NCBI RefSeq assembly: GCF_003097355.1
Contig: NZ_PYUI01000012.1
Coordinates: 1 to 64,000 of the forward strand
Direction: 5' to 3'
DNA from: Arthrobacter sp. H-02-3
GTDB taxonomy: Bacteria > Actinomycetota > Actinomycetes > Actinomycetales > Micrococcaceae
DNA length: 64,000 nt
The notes under the pieces were generated by a model that was not told the DNA's origin, searched no databases, and was given only the letters and a program-made list of their open reading frames with translations. Shown here one piece after another: positions 1 to 9,523 of the stretch (position 1 is its first letter; each line of letters begins with the position of its first letter). A program made the translations under genes and the position numbers.

Positions 1-893
1 GTTTCCAGCGCACCGGCGACTCCTTCTGGGCCGCCGCGGACCAGATGACCCGCGGGTTCATCATCGGTGCCACCGCCGGCCGCACCACCCTGACCGGTGA
101 AGGCCTGCAGCACGCCGACGGCCACTCGCCCATCCTGGCCTCGACCAACCCGGCCGTCCTGACCTACGACCCCGCCTTTGGGTACGAAATGGGGCACATC
201 ATCCGCGACGGCCTGGAGCGGATGTATGGCCACGCCGCCGCAGGGAGCAACGCCGACCGGAACCTGATGTACTACCTCACGGTCTACAACGAGCCGATCT
301 CCCAGCCGGCCGAACCCGAGAACCTCGACGTCAACGGTGTGTTGAAGGGCATCTACCGGGTGTCGGCTTCGGAGGTGGCCGGGCCGAAGAGCCAGATCCT
401 TGCCTCCGGCGTGTCCGTCCCCTGGGCTCTCGATGCCCAGCGGATCCTCGCCGAGGACTGGGGCGTCTCCGCCGATGTGTGGTCCGTGACGTCCTGGAAC
501 GAACTGCGCCGCGACGGGCTCGCCGCCGAGGAAGAGGCCTTCCTCAACCCCGGCCAGCCGGCCCGCGTCCCGTTCGTGGCCCAGCAGCTCGCGGACGCGA
601 CCGGTCCGATCGTGGCGGTCACCGACTACATGAAGGCCGTGCCGGACCAGATCCGGCAGTTACTCCCGCACCAGTTCGCCTCCCTCGGCGCGGACGGCTT
701 CGGCTTCTCCGACACCCGCGCCGCGGCACGCCGCTACTTCAAGAACGACACCCACTCGATCGTGGTGAAGACCCTGCAGCTGCTCGCGGCGAGGGGCGAC
801 GTCGAGGACGGCGCGCCGTCGTACGCCATGGACCGCTACAAGCTCCTGGACGTCAACGCCGGGACCACCGGCGGAGCGGGCGGCGACTCCTGA
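1..893 (+). CDS. aceE: Pyruvate dehydrogenase E1 component, C-terminal part (partial)
   Basis: This is the 3' end of a gene that starts before the window; the first complete codon is at base 3 and about 296 residues are visible. The sequence matches the C-terminal region of the homodimeric, thiamine-diphosphate-dependent E1 of the pyruvate dehydrogenase complex, which decarboxylates pyruvate and acetylates the lipoyl group of E2. Recognisable segments are [12 protein letters not shown] near the start, the [12 protein letters not shown] block, YYLTVYNEP, and the late [18 protein letters not shown] stretch typical of AceE. It ends with TGA at 893, 34 bases before the next gene. Family assignment is very secure from these blocks; nothing can be said about the thiamine-binding half, which is outside the window. 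Confidence 0.95.
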   Translation, partial: FQRTGDSFWAAADQMTRGFIIGATAGRTTLTGEGLQHADGHSPILASTNPAVLTYDPAFGYEMGHIIRDGLERMYGHAAAGSNADRNLMYYLTVYNEPISQPAEPENLDVNGVLKGIYRVSASEVAGPKSQILASGVSVPWALDAQRILAEDWGVSADVWSVTSWNELRRDGLAAEEEAFLNPGQPARVPFVAQQLADATGPIVAVTDYMKAVPDQIRQLLPHQFASLGADGFGFSDTRAAARRYFKNDTHSIVVKTLQLLAARGDVEDGAPSYAMDRYKLLDVNAGTTGGAGGDS

Positions 894-927
894 GCGTTGC
901 GTTAAAGGCGCGCGTTAGGGTGGGCAG

Positions 928-1548
928 ATGAGCGACGACGGAGCCCTGAGCTCGACTACAGGCACGACGGCGGTGCTGCTTGCCGCCGGCGCCGGCACGC
1001 GGCTGGGGCTCGGCCCCAAGGCGCTGCTCCGGTTCCGCGGCCGCACGCTCGTCGAAGTGCTCGCTGACATGCTGCTGCAGGGCGGCTGCCGGGAAGTGGT
1101 GACGGTGCTCGGCGCGGACGCGGCAACGGTCCGCGCCGCCACCGACCTCAGCCGGCACAAGGTCATCGAAAACCCGGACTGGGAGTCCGGGATGGGCAGC
1201 TCCTTCCGGGCCGGGGTCGCCGCGGCGCCTCCGGAGGATCATGTGCTCATCGCGCTCGTAGACCAGCCCGGCCTGACCGCCGGGACCGTCGCCCGGCTGC
1301 TGGCGGCCCACCGGCCGGGCCGGGTGACGGCGGCCGCCTACCGCGGCCCGCAGGGCAAGCTACGGCGGGGACATCCGCTGCTCCTGGATGCCAGCCTTCG
1401 CGCTGCGGCCGCCGAAACGGCGACCGGCGACGCCGGGGCGCGCGTCTTCCTGCAGGCCCGCCCGGACCTGGTCGATCTGGTGGATTGCAGTGACCTCTCC
1501 GGCGGTGAGGACCTCGACACCCCGGACCAGCTGCACCTGCTGGATTAG
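928..1548 (+). CDS. MobA-like nucleotidyltransferase (MocA-type molybdenum cofactor cytidylyltransferase candidate)
   Basis: A 206-residue protein with the nucleotidyltransferase signature LLAAGAGTRLGLGPK at residues 17-31 and the metal-binding DQPG motif at about 112-115. Both are typical of the MobA-like NTP transferase family that includes MocA, which adds CMP to molybdopterin for xanthine-dehydrogenase-type enzymes. The window encodes a xanthine dehydrogenase and an XdhC protein a few kilobases away, so a role in maturing that enzyme is plausible, but this is inference. The gene is separated from aceE by 34 bases and converges on the glycosylase gene. An alternative is a sugar-phosphate or other NTP transferase of the same fold. 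Confidence 0.8.
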   Translation: MSDDGALSSTTGTTAVLLAAGAGTRLGLGPKALLRFRGRTLVEVLADMLLQGGCREVVTVLGADAATVRAATDLSRHKVIENPDWESGMGSSFRAGVAAAPPEDHVLIALVDQPGLTAGTVARLLAAHRPGRVTAAAYRGPQGKLRRGHPLLLDASLRAAAAETATGDAGARVFLQARPDLVDLVDCSDLSGGEDLDTPDQLHLLD

Positions 1549-1577
1549 GGTCCGGCGCGGCAACCGACGCGTTGGTC

Positions 1578-2222
1578 TTAGCCGGAGGTGCCTAGCAGCT
1601 CCTGCAGGCCGCGTTTGAATCCGGAGCGGCCGCCGTGGGCAGGATGCCTGATTTTCGGTGCGTCCAGGCCGCTGCGCTGCAGGCTGCGGTGCGCCACATT
1701 GCCCACCGCCACCACGGTTTCGATGGGAAACAGCTCTGTTAGCGCTTGCCAAAACGGGGTTCCGAGGGCTGCTTCGGCGGATGTCGGGGTGCGGTTGGAC
1801 AGCGGCCGTCCCGGCATGTGGGTGTGCCACGGGCAGGCGCTCCATAACAGGGGAAGGAAGTCCAGCTCGTCCAGGACCTCCCACATCACCGTTGCGGTCG
1901 GCTCCGCTGCGACCCCGGCGGCGTCCGCCGGCAGCACGTAGCCCTTTCCCGGCCCGAAGAGCCCGAAGCCGTTGGCGGGCCCCTCCAACATGGTGCGGTT
2001 GGTGAAGGGCACGCCGGTGATCCGCATGCCCCGGAAACCGGGGGCTTCGCCCAGTAGCAACACCTGCGGGGAGCGGTTCAGCATCTCCTGCAGGTAGATA
2101 CGCAGGTTCTGCCGGCGCTGCGCGTTCCCCGGGATGGCGTGATCGAAGAAGTTGTTGCACCAGGGCCCTGTTTCCACCGAAGCGAGCCGGTCCATGAAGG
2201 CATTGATGGAAGAAGCGGTCAC
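1578..2222 (-). CDS. Uracil-DNA glycosylase superfamily protein
   Basis: A 214-residue protein when started at the GTG at 2222, which overlaps the upstream stop codon as GTGA; the longer open frame upstream is only read-through in the neighbour. The motif LLGEAPGFRGMRITGVPFTN, around residues 54-73, is the substrate/water-activating loop of the uracil-DNA glycosylase superfamily, and a C-terminal HPAHGG block fits the second active-site motif. Members excise uracil or related lesions from DNA, but many proteins of this exact type are uncharacterised. The four-base overlap with the HEAT-like gene indicates translational coupling. The specific substrate cannot be read from sequence. Confidence 0.8.
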   Translation of the reverse strand: MTASSINAFMDRLASVETGPWCNNFFDHAIPGNAQRRQNLRIYLQEMLNRSPQVLLLGEAPGFRGMRITGVPFTNRTMLEGPANGFGLFGPGKGYVLPADAAGVAAEPTATVMWEVLDELDFLPLLWSACPWHTHMPGRPLSNRTPTSAEAALGTPFWQALTELFPIETVVAVGNVAHRSLQRSGLDAPKIRHPAHGGRSGFKRGLQELLGTSG

Positions 2223-2959
2223 TTGCCGGCCTGCTCCAGGACGGCGGCCACGAGTTGGGCAGCTGCAGGGTCGGCCTTGGCCAACCGTGCCTTCGTGAGG
2301 TTCTCCCGCACGATCCAGCGCACATCCTTGTCGTCGCTGGCCGCCCACTTTTCCAGGCGTTCGAAACCCTCCGCCGGTGCAGCCGCAATTGCAACGCTCC
2401 AGCAGTACCCAAGCCCCTGCCGCAGCACACGGAACTGCTCGTCACTCCGCGATTGATGATCCATGCCCCTGAATGACGCTGTGATCCGGTCCAGGGTATC
2501 CAGGGCCCGGACGGCGTCGTCGGGTGCGCGAAGCAGGCGGGGTTCGCAGATACCGGCCGCAAGGGCGCGTTGCACCAGCGGCGGACCATCTACCCAATCC
2601 TCAGCCAGGGTCCACAACGACGGCATATTCGCATCGCCGAGCCGCTGCAGGGCCATGGCAACGCCCTCTCGCACGCGCCAGCGCGAATCGGCCGCCAGCA
2701 CCCTCAACGTCTCAGCGGCGTGCCGCTCGCCGTCGGCCAGCAGTCGGCCAAAGCCGACGGCGCCGCACGTCGCCAGGTATTCGTCCGGGCTCTCCGCGCA
2801 CGTCCGGATCAGCGCAGGGTCAGCCACATCAGCGAACGCCTCCGCAAGTTCAATGTTCCCCCTGGGACCGGGAAGGCCGGATTCGGCGTTCAGGTACCCC
2901 ACCCACTTCTCAGGCGGGAGCGATTCCAGGACCGCTCTGTAGTCCGATCGTTTGGGCAC
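2219..2959 (-). CDS. HEAT-repeat-like protein
   Basis: A 246-residue protein without signal peptide or membrane segment. It consists of alpha-helical units with the alternating hydrophobic pattern of HEAT/armadillo repeats, for example the stretches around WRVREGVAMALQRLGD and DVRWIVRENLTKARL. Such repeats serve as scaffolds, and some members of the related alkylation-repair family (AlkD) excise damaged bases; the adjacency to a glycosylase-family gene makes a nucleic-acid role conceivable but unproven. It starts at ATG 2959 and its stop overlaps the start of the following gene by four bases, so the two are almost certainly co-expressed. Confidence 0.7.
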   Translation of the reverse strand: MPKRSDYRAVLESLPPEKWVGYLNAESGLPGPRGNIELAEAFADVADPALIRTCAESPDEYLATCGAVGFGRLLADGERHAAETLRVLAADSRWRVREGVAMALQRLGDANMPSLWTLAEDWVDGPPLVQRALAAGICEPRLLRAPDDAVRALDTLDRITASFRGMDHQSRSDEQFRVLRQGLGYCWSVAIAAAPAEGFERLEKWAASDDKDVRWIVRENLTKARLAKADPAAAQLVAAVLEQAGK

Positions 2960-3010
2960 GGGTCAATTCCTCGCTGCCGAAGTGCGCCTGACCGTGGAGA
3001 ATCCTGCGCC

Positions 3011-3994
3011 TTACCAGCGCGGGTGGATCGATTCGCGGAAGTAGCGGTCATAGATTTCCCGGACGCCGACGTCGAATGTGGCGTCAATGCCGCTGACGCC
3101 CGCCGCGGCGGCGTTGGAGCGCGCCTGGTCCACGTTCCGCGCCCCCGGAATCACCGTGCTGATGCCGTCCTGCGCCGCGATCCAGGCGATCGCGGCCTGG
3201 GCGGTGCTGACGCCGTCGGGCACCAGTTCCTCGAACTCGGCGACCGCTTTGAGGCCCTGCTCAAAGTCCACGCCCGAGAAGGTCTCCCCGACATCGAACG
3301 CGGAGCCGGTGCGGTTGTAGTTCCGGTGGTCGTTCTCCGCGAAGGACGTGTCCTTGGTGTACTTGCCGGACAGCAGCCCGGAAGCGAGGGGCACGCGGGC
3401 AATGACGCCCACACCGGCTGCCTGTGCGGCGGGAAGCACCTCGTCCAGCGGCTTGAGCCGGAAGGCGTTGAAGATAATCTGCACCGTTGACGTGCCTTCG
3501 TGGCGGATGGCTTCGAGGGCTTCGTCGGTCCGCTCCACACTGACGCCGTAGTTCCGGATGGCGCCGTCGGCCACGAGGGTGTCCAGCGCGTCGTAGACTT
3601 CGGCGTTACTGTACACAGCCGTGGGCGGGCAATGCAGCTGGACCAGATCCAGGCAGTCCATCCCCAGGTTCCGCCGGGAGCGGTCGGTCCATTGGCGGAA
3701 GTTGGCCAGGTTGTAGTTCTCCGGTGTCTGTTCAACCCGCCGGCCCATCTTGGTGGCCACCGTGATGTCCAGGCCGGGGTTGTCCGCCAGGAACGCGCCG
3801 ATGGCCTGCTCGCTGCGTCCGTCGCCGTAGACGTCGGCGGTATCAAAGAAGGTGACGCCGGCCTCCGCCGCGGCGGCAAGGACAGATTGGGCCTGCGCGG
3901 GATTCACGTTGCCCCAGTCCGCGCCCAGCTGCCAGGTCCCCAGGCCAACGATGGAGACGTTCCGTCCGGTCTTGCCCAACATTCGCTGTTCCAT
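3011..3994 (-). CDS. Aldo/keto reductase
   Basis: A 327-residue TIM-barrel oxidoreductase using the start MEQRMLGKTG at 3994; ten further residues are open upstream but do not belong to the fold. The catalytic tetrad is visible as Asp and Tyr in FDTADVYGDG, Lys in VATKMGRR and His in LVQLHCPP. A C-terminal block TVIPGARNVDQ fits NADPH binding. Enzymes of this family reduce aldehydes and ketones; the YvgN/IolS-like subgroup fits best. No substrate is suggested by the neighbours. It is transcribed alone, converging on nothing nearby, with 51 bases to the HEAT-like gene downstream. Confidence 0.9.
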   Translation of the reverse strand: MEQRMLGKTGRNVSIVGLGTWQLGADWGNVNPAQAQSVLAAAAEAGVTFFDTADVYGDGRSEQAIGAFLADNPGLDITVATKMGRRVEQTPENYNLANFRQWTDRSRRNLGMDCLDLVQLHCPPTAVYSNAEVYDALDTLVADGAIRNYGVSVERTDEALEAIRHEGTSTVQIIFNAFRLKPLDEVLPAAQAAGVGVIARVPLASGLLSGKYTKDTSFAENDHRNYNRTGSAFDVGETFSGVDFEQGLKAVAEFEELVPDGVSTAQAAIAWIAAQDGISTVIPGARNVDQARSNAAAAGVSGIDATFDVGVREIYDRYFRESIHPRW

Positions 3995-4063
3995 CGTCCG
4001 ACTATAAGCCGTCGGCGCCCTCAATGTGAGTGGCCGACGGCGTCGGGCGCCTCTAGCTCCGGC

Positions 4064-4807
4064 TCAGGGCATCGCCGCCGTGGCGGCCCCCGTCAGCGGC
4101 CATCCGATGACCGTCTTGGGCCGCGGGGCGGCATATGTCCGGACTTTTGACGTGCTCAGCCCCAACCGGACCAGCGATTCCGCGATGGTGACGGCAGCCG
4201 CCACCCCGTCCACCACGGGGACGCCGGCTCGCTTCCGGATCTCCTCGTCCAGGCCGGCCATGCCGCCGCACCCGAGGACAATGACTTCCGCCTTGTCCTC
4301 GCGGACCGCCAGGAGTGCCTGTTCGATGATGGCCTCCACTGCGCGCTCCGGTTCCTCCTCGAGTTCCAGGACGGCCATTCCGCTGGCCCGGACAGAAGCG
4401 CACCGGGCGTCGAGGCCGGCCAGCTTCAGCCGGTCCTCGATCAGGGGGACGGCACGGTCCAGGGTGGTAATCACGGAGTATTTGTGGCCAAGGAACATCG
4501 CGGTGCTCGCGGCCGCTTCGGTGATGTCCACTACCGGAACGTCGAGGAGCTCCTGGAGTCCTTCGCGGCCGTGCTCACCGTAGCCGGCCTGGATGACGGC
4601 GTCGAACGGCTCCGGATAGGACAGGACCCTGTCCATGACGGCGATCGCCGCGAGGTAACTCTCAAAGTTTCCCTCGCAGGAGTCGGCGCCGAAGCGGGGA
4701 GTGAGTCCCACGATTTCCGTGTCCGGCAGCGCGGCCTGGCGTGCCTGCGCGGCGATGGTGTCTGTCATGGACTGCGTGGTGTTGACGTTGGCGACAAGAA
4801 TGCGCAT
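4064..4807 (-). CDS. Asp/Glu/hydantoin racemase family protein (allantoin/hydantoin racemase-like, atypical)
   Basis: A 247-residue protein starting MRILVANVNTTQSMTD, the typical opening of hydantoin and allantoin racemases. The second catalytic cysteine is present in VLGCGGMAGL (Cys180). At the place of the first, where racemases read about ACFGDPG, this protein has AGYGEHG (residues 74-80), so a glycine replaces the cysteine. Family knowledge: two-cysteine members racemise, while arylmalonate decarboxylase keeps only the second. The gene follows the NCS1 permease by 27 bases and is probably in the same transcript, which points to a purine- or hydantoin-derived ring compound or its ureido product as substrate. 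A simple racemase function should be doubted. Confidence 0.75.
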   Translation of the reverse strand: MRILVANVNTTQSMTDTIAAQARQAALPDTEIVGLTPRFGADSCEGNFESYLAAIAVMDRVLSYPEPFDAVIQAGYGEHGREGLQELLDVPVVDITEAAASTAMFLGHKYSVITTLDRAVPLIEDRLKLAGLDARCASVRASGMAVLELEEEPERAVEAIIEQALLAVREDKAEVIVLGCGGMAGLDEEIRKRAGVPVVDGVAAAVTIAESLVRLGLSTSKVRTYAAPRPKTVIGWPLTGAATAAMP

Positions 4808-4834
4808 GGTGCTTTCCGCTTTCGGACAGATGGG

Positions 4835-6403
4835 TCAGTGGTTGCTGGCGACGGCGATCGTTTCGCCGTCGACGTCGACGAGCCGCTGGGAGCGGTCCGA
4901 GATGGCGTAGTAGACCGCCGCAGCGATGCCGGCTGCGACGAACCACGCGAACGGGGCGGCGGCTTCGAGCGCCGGAACAAAGGCGACCAGGAGCGCAACG
5001 CAGGCGGCCGGCACCAAAGCAATGATCGCCCGGGGATTGAAGCCCTTCTTGTAGAAGTAGGCTCCCGCCGGGTCCTCGGTGTAGAGCTCCAGGACGTTGA
5101 CCTTGCCGCGGCGCAGCAGCCAGTAATCGGCCATTACGACGCCGAACAGCGGGCCGAGCAGCGCTCCGAGTCCGCCCAGGAAGTACACGATCACGATCGG
5201 GTTGTTGTACAGGTTCCACGGCAGGATGATGAGGCCGATCGTGCCGCTGACCCAGGCCGCCTTGCGGAAGTTCAGGTGCTTCGGGAAGAGGTTGGTCAGC
5301 GCATAGACGGGAGCCACAAAGTTGGCCATCAGGTTCACGGCGATGGTCAGGATCAGCAGCGCAAGGCAGGCCAGGACCAGGAACATCGTGTTCGGGATGG
5401 TCTGGACGATGTCCGACGGGCTCTTGATGATCGTGCCGTTGATCTTGAACTGGCCGCCGGCCATGACCACCACGATCGCGCCGAAGAGAAGCATGTTGAT
5501 GGGGATACCCCAGAAGTTGCCCCGCACCACCGCCTTCTTGGAGACGGCGGACCGGGTGAAGTCACAGAAGTTCAAGACGAACGTTCCGTAGATGGATACC
5601 CACAGCGCACCGCCGGCAAAGATGGTGCGCCACATTTCGGCGCCTTCGAGGGCGTGGTTCGAGGTCCAGGCGATGGAGCCGCCGGCTTGAACGAAGATCC
5701 AGATGGCCATGGCCGCCATGGTCACCAGGATGATGGGCCCGGCGAAGGCTTCATACTTGCGGATCATTTCCATGCCGAAGCTGACGATGACCAGTTGGAC
5801 GATCCAGAGGAACACGAACGAGGCCCAGCCCAGCGTGGAGAGGCCGAGGATGGAGTTGGCGTCCAGCTCCCGCAGCGAGGGGACCATGGCCACGAGCATG
5901 ACGCGGAGCACCACAGACGCCAGGTACGTCTGGATACCGAACCACGCCACGGCCACCGCCCCGCGCAGGAGGCTGGCGATCTGTGCTCCCCTGATGCCGA
6001 AGCTGATCCGGCTCATGACCGGGAACGGGACACCGGTCTTGACACCCATAAAACCGGAGAAGCTGAGAAGCCCAAACAAGAGGACGGCTCCGACGCCCAG
6101 GGCGAGAAGGATCTGCCAGCCGCCCAGTCCGAGGGCGAAGAGCCCGATGGCAAAGGCATAGTTTCCAAGGCTGTGGACGTCGTTGGCCCAGAGCGTGAAA
6201 ATGCTGTAGCTGGTCCAGCGGCGACCTTCCCGCTTCGTCGGGGCAAGGTCGATGTTGTAAAGGGAAGGGCTGATCGTTCGGCCGGAGGCGGCGCTGGCTG
6301 CTTCGCAAAGCGCGTCGACACCCATGGAAGGGTGGGCAGCTTTGCTCAAGCCAACTGCGGTCTCGGGAGCCGGGTCGACGCCGGTCAACGGGGTCGTCTG
6401 CAT
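4835..6403 (-). CDS. NCS1 family allantoin/hydantoin/nucleobase permease
   Basis: A 522-residue integral membrane protein with about twelve hydrophobic segments. It carries NCS1 features such as LWANDVHSLGNYAFAIGLFA in the first helix region, GVPFPVMSRISFGIRGAQI, a conserved FCDFTRS loop and the late NPIVIVYFLGGLGALLGPLFGV. The family transports nucleobases, allantoin or hydantoins with sodium or protons. The racemase-family gene downstream and the purine-catabolism genes around support allantoin or a hydantoin as substrate. Its promoter region carries a pair of the 15-bp palindromes also found at the malic enzyme and hyi promoters, which suggests control by the local IclR regulator. Confidence 0.9.
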   Translation of the reverse strand: MQTTPLTGVDPAPETAVGLSKAAHPSMGVDALCEAASAASGRTISPSLYNIDLAPTKREGRRWTSYSIFTLWANDVHSLGNYAFAIGLFALGLGGWQILLALGVGAVLLFGLLSFSGFMGVKTGVPFPVMSRISFGIRGAQIASLLRGAVAVAWFGIQTYLASVVLRVMLVAMVPSLRELDANSILGLSTLGWASFVFLWIVQLVIVSFGMEMIRKYEAFAGPIILVTMAAMAIWIFVQAGGSIAWTSNHALEGAEMWRTIFAGGALWVSIYGTFVLNFCDFTRSAVSKKAVVRGNFWGIPINMLLFGAIVVVMAGGQFKINGTIIKSPSDIVQTIPNTMFLVLACLALLILTIAVNLMANFVAPVYALTNLFPKHLNFRKAAWVSGTIGLIILPWNLYNNPIVIVYFLGGLGALLGPLFGVVMADYWLLRRGKVNVLELYTEDPAGAYFYKKGFNPRAIIALVPAACVALLVAFVPALEAAAPFAWFVAAGIAAAVYYAISDRSQRLVDVDGETIAVASNH

Positions 6404-6490
6404 CGTGATCTCACTTCTTGAAGATGTCTTCCATGCATTCCGCGCTGGGAGATGTGCCGGAAACTACCGGCAGGAGCGTCATTGCATTCA

Positions 6491-6526
6491 TTCCACAATG
6501 CGGAAGATGGGTATCGAGTAGTGAAA
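6491..6526. promoter_or_regulatory. Paired candidate IclR-type operators upstream of the NCS1 permease
   Basis: TTCCACAATGCGGAA at 6491-6505 is a near-perfect palindrome, and TATCGAGTAGTGAAA at 6512-6526 is a weaker second copy with a good right half. Their centres are 21 bp apart and lie about 95-115 bp upstream of the permease start. The same arrangement recurs at four other promoters in this window. Assignment to the IclR protein encoded at 15.8-16.6 kb is inference. Confidence 0.6.
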
Positions 6527-6611
6527 TAACGGTATGACCTGGATCACGTGTCAGTCAAGGGCTGCCGGATCGCGGCCAGTCATAAACGGTTGCTACGGCC
6601 CCACGTTGGGT

Positions 6612-9521
6612 CTAGCGGGAGGGGACCAGCCCGGCTTCCTTCAGTCCCAGGTAGATCTTGTCGCGGGAGACTGGCAGCTCCGCGAACCTCACGCCGGTGG
6701 CATTCCGGATGGCGTTCGCGAGCGCCGGCGCCACCGGGTTGAAGGGGCTCTCGCTCATGGACTTGGCGCCGAGCGGGCCCAGTTTGTCGCTGGTGTCGGC
6801 GAAGTACACCTCGCTGCGCGGTACGTCCGCGAAGGAGGGGATGTGGTACTGCCGGAGGATGTCCGTGGTGACCCGGCCGGCGTCGTCCACCCTGACTTCC
6901 TCGTACAGCGCGGCGCCCAGGGCCTGCGCGATGCCGCCTTCGATCTGGCCGCGGCACTGGCGCGGGTTGACCACCACGCCGGCGTCGGCCGCCTGGACGC
7001 TTTGCAGGATCCGCAGCTCACCGGTCCCGGTGTTCACGGCCACCCGGAAACCCTGGACGTTGAACGCCACGGAGCGCGGCGTTCCGCCCCAGTGGCCCTC
7101 GGCGGCGAGTTCGACGCCGGCCTGCTTAGCGGCGTCGTAAATTTCCGTCAGCGGCACACAGGTTCCCTCGCAGACCACGGCGTCCGTCTCCAGCACGCAC
7201 CCGGCGGCGGGGATCTGCCGGAGTCCGGCGGCGAAGGCGCGGATGCGGACGGCGAGGTCCTCGGCGGCGGCGAGGGTGGCCTTCCCGGCAACCACGGTGC
7301 CTGCCGAGCCGAACGCACCGGAGTCGTGGTCGACGAGGTCAGTGTCGGACTGCCGCACGGCGACGCGGGCGGCGGTGGTGGACAGGGCGGTGGCGGCGAG
7401 CTGGGCGTGGACGGTGGTGGTGCCGTTGCCGAATTCGGCCGTCCCGACGGCGGCGGCATATGTCCCGTCGGGCAGGAGCCGGAGCCTGGAGTGCGCGAAG
7501 TGGCCCCGCGGCGGAACGGTGTCGATCATGGACAGGGCGGAGCCCTCCCCCACGACCCAGTCCGGGCCGAGGTCCTCGAGTCCGGCGGCCCGGTAACGTT
7601 CCCGTCCGCGGTCCAGAGCATCCTGCACCAGCCGGGTGCACTGGTCCAGGCCGTAGCTGCCGTACCGGACGTCCGCCTGGGGCTCGTCGCGCGTGGACAG
7701 CATGTCGTCGCCCTCGCGGACCATATTGCGGCGGCGGAATTCCATAGGGTCCATGCCGATCCCGGCCGCGAGTTCGTCCATGCCGGATTCGATCGCGAAG
7801 ATCATCTGGCTCAGCCCGTAGCCGCGGAACGCGCCGGACGGCACCGTGTTGGTATACACGGCGTGGGCATCCACTTTTTTGTTGGCGCAGTTGTACACCC
7901 CCAGCGACTCGCCGCAACCGTGGAACATGACGCCGGGCGCGTGGTTGCCGTAGGCGCCCGTATTGGTGAGCACCTCCAGTTGGAGGGCCGTCAGCCGGCC
8001 GTCGCGGCTGGCGCCGGCCTTCAGGTGGATGGTGAAGGGATGCCGGGTTGTGGCGGCCGTGAACTGTTCGGTCCGGGTGAATTCAAGCTGCACGGGGCGG
8101 TTGAGCTTCAGGGCAGCGAGCGCCACGACGTCCTCGGTGAGCACCTCCTGCTTGCCGCCGAAGCCGCCGCCCACCCGTCCGGCCACCACCCGGATCCGGT
8201 CTTGCGGCAAGCCAAAGACGCGGCCCAGGGTCCGCCGCACCAGGAACGGGACCTGGCTGGACGTGCGGATCTGCAGCCGTCCGTCACTGTCGAAGGAGGC
8301 GATGGCGGCGTGGGTTTCGAGCGCCGTGTGCGCCACCCGCTGGGTCCGGTACGTGTGCTCGTGGATGAAGTCCGCCGCGGCGAAGGACGCGGCGACGTCG
8401 CCCAGCTCGGAATGCAGTTCCGCCACGACGTTCCGGTCCGGCCGGCTGATGCGGGCTGTGAGAGCGTCCTTGTCGCCGTGGATGGCGGGAGCCCCGGGGA
8501 GCATGGCGTTCTCCGGGGTGAAGACAGCGTCCAGCAGTTCGTAGTCCACCCTCAGGGCACGCACCCCGGCCTCCGCGGCCTCCACGGTGCCGGCAACGAC
8601 GGCGGCGACCCGCTGGCCGATGAACCGCACGACGTCGTCGAACACGCGGGTATCGTCCGGGTCATCGGTGAAGTGCTCGTGCTGCGCGGTGGAAAACAGC
8701 TGCGCCGGGGAGTCTTCGTGCGTGAAGACTGCCTCCACGCCGGGGATCGCCAGCGCGGCCGCCGTGTCGATGGAGCGGATACGGGCGTGGGGATGCGGGG
8801 AGCGCAGCAGCTTCACGTGCAGCAGTCCGGGCAGTTCTTCGGCCCGGACGTCCAGGGTGAAGCGGGCCAGTCCCGTGACGATGGCGAGGCCGGCGGGTGC
8901 GGGCACGTCGTCGCCCAGTTGGCCGGGTGGATGCTCGGGCTGCCCGGGACCGGCGGTCCCGGGACCGCCGCCGGAGGAGTCCGGCCCCGCGAGGTCGGCA
9001 CGGCTTTCCGGCCCGCAGACGGCATCCCCGATGGCGCGATAGCCGGTGCAGCGGCACAGGTTGCCCTTGAGGTTCCGCGGCAGGTTCGCCTTCTGCTCCT
9101 CATCGAACGTGGCCGCTGTCATCACCATGCCCGCGGTGCAGAAACCGCACTGGAAACCCTGCCGGTCCAGGAACTGCTCCTGCATCGGGTGGAGTGCGGC
9201 GGCGTCAGGTCCAACAGCGGCGTCGGGTCCAACAGCGGTGTCGGGTCCGCCGGCGGCACACGTGGCAGCCAAACCTTCGATCGTGGTGACGGCGCGGCCC
9301 TCTGCCCGGACGGCCGGGTAGATGCAGCTGTGCACCGGGGTTCCGTCCACGTGGACCGTGCAGGCCCCGCAGTCGCCGCCGTCGCAGCCCTTCTTGACGC
9401 CGAGGGCACCTTGTTCCCGCAGGAACGTCCGGAGGCACTGGCCCGGCCGCGGGCTGTCCGCTGCCGCAGTCCCGTTGACAACGATGCGGCTGCTGTCGGT
9501 GCGGCTTGTGTTGTTGGCCAT
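6612..9521 (-). CDS. Xanthine dehydrogenase, fused 2Fe-2S and molybdopterin-binding subunit
   Basis: A 969-residue protein that joins two subunits normally encoded separately. Residues 1-170 form the iron-sulfur part: Cys46, 51, 54 and 66 bind the plant-ferredoxin-type cluster, and CGFC (125-128) with CRC (156-158) bind the second. From about residue 215 follows the large molybdenum subunit with [32 protein letters not shown] and AFGSAGTV segments. It hydroxylates hypoxanthine/xanthine to urate. The linker at about 91-110 contains a short GPDAAV-type repeat. The FAD subunit lies two bases upstream, followed by xdhC and a deaminase, all one operon. Activity toward another purine or N-heterocycle is possible, but context favours xanthine. 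Confidence 0.92.
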   Translation of the reverse strand: MANNTSRTDSSRIVVNGTAAADSPRPGQCLRTFLREQGALGVKKGCDGGDCGACTVHVDGTPVHSCIYPAVRAEGRAVTTIEGLAATCAAGGPDTAVGPDAAVGPDAAALHPMQEQFLDRQGFQCGFCTAGMVMTAATFDEEQKANLPRNLKGNLCRCTGYRAIGDAVCGPESRADLAGPDSSGGGPGTAGPGQPEHPPGQLGDDVPAPAGLAIVTGLARFTLDVRAEELPGLLHVKLLRSPHPHARIRSIDTAAALAIPGVEAVFTHEDSPAQLFSTAQHEHFTDDPDDTRVFDDVVRFIGQRVAAVVAGTVEAAEAGVRALRVDYELLDAVFTPENAMLPGAPAIHGDKDALTARISRPDRNVVAELHSELGDVAASFAAADFIHEHTYRTQRVAHTALETHAAIASFDSDGRLQIRTSSQVPFLVRRTLGRVFGLPQDRIRVVAGRVGGGFGGKQEVLTEDVVALAALKLNRPVQLEFTRTEQFTAATTRHPFTIHLKAGASRDGRLTALQLEVLTNTGAYGNHAPGVMFHGCGESLGVYNCANKKVDAHAVYTNTVPSGAFRGYGLSQMIFAIESGMDELAAGIGMDPMEFRRRNMVREGDDMLSTRDEPQADVRYGSYGLDQCTRLVQDALDRGRERYRAAGLEDLGPDWVVGEGSALSMIDTVPPRGHFAHSRLRLLPDGTYAAAVGTAEFGNGTTTVHAQLAATALSTTAARVAVRQSDTDLVDHDSGAFGSAGTVVAGKATLAAAEDLAVRIRAFAAGLRQIPAAGCVLETDAVVCEGTCVPLTEIYDAAKQAGVELAAEGHWGGTPRSVAFNVQGFRVAVNTGTGELRILQSVQAADAGVVVNPRQCRGQIEGGIAQALGAALYEEVRVDDAGRVTTDILRQYHIPSFADVPRSEVYFADTSDKLGPLGAKSMSESPFNPVAPALANAIRNATGVRFAELPVSRDKIYLGLKEAGLVPSR

Positions 9522-9523
9522 GA

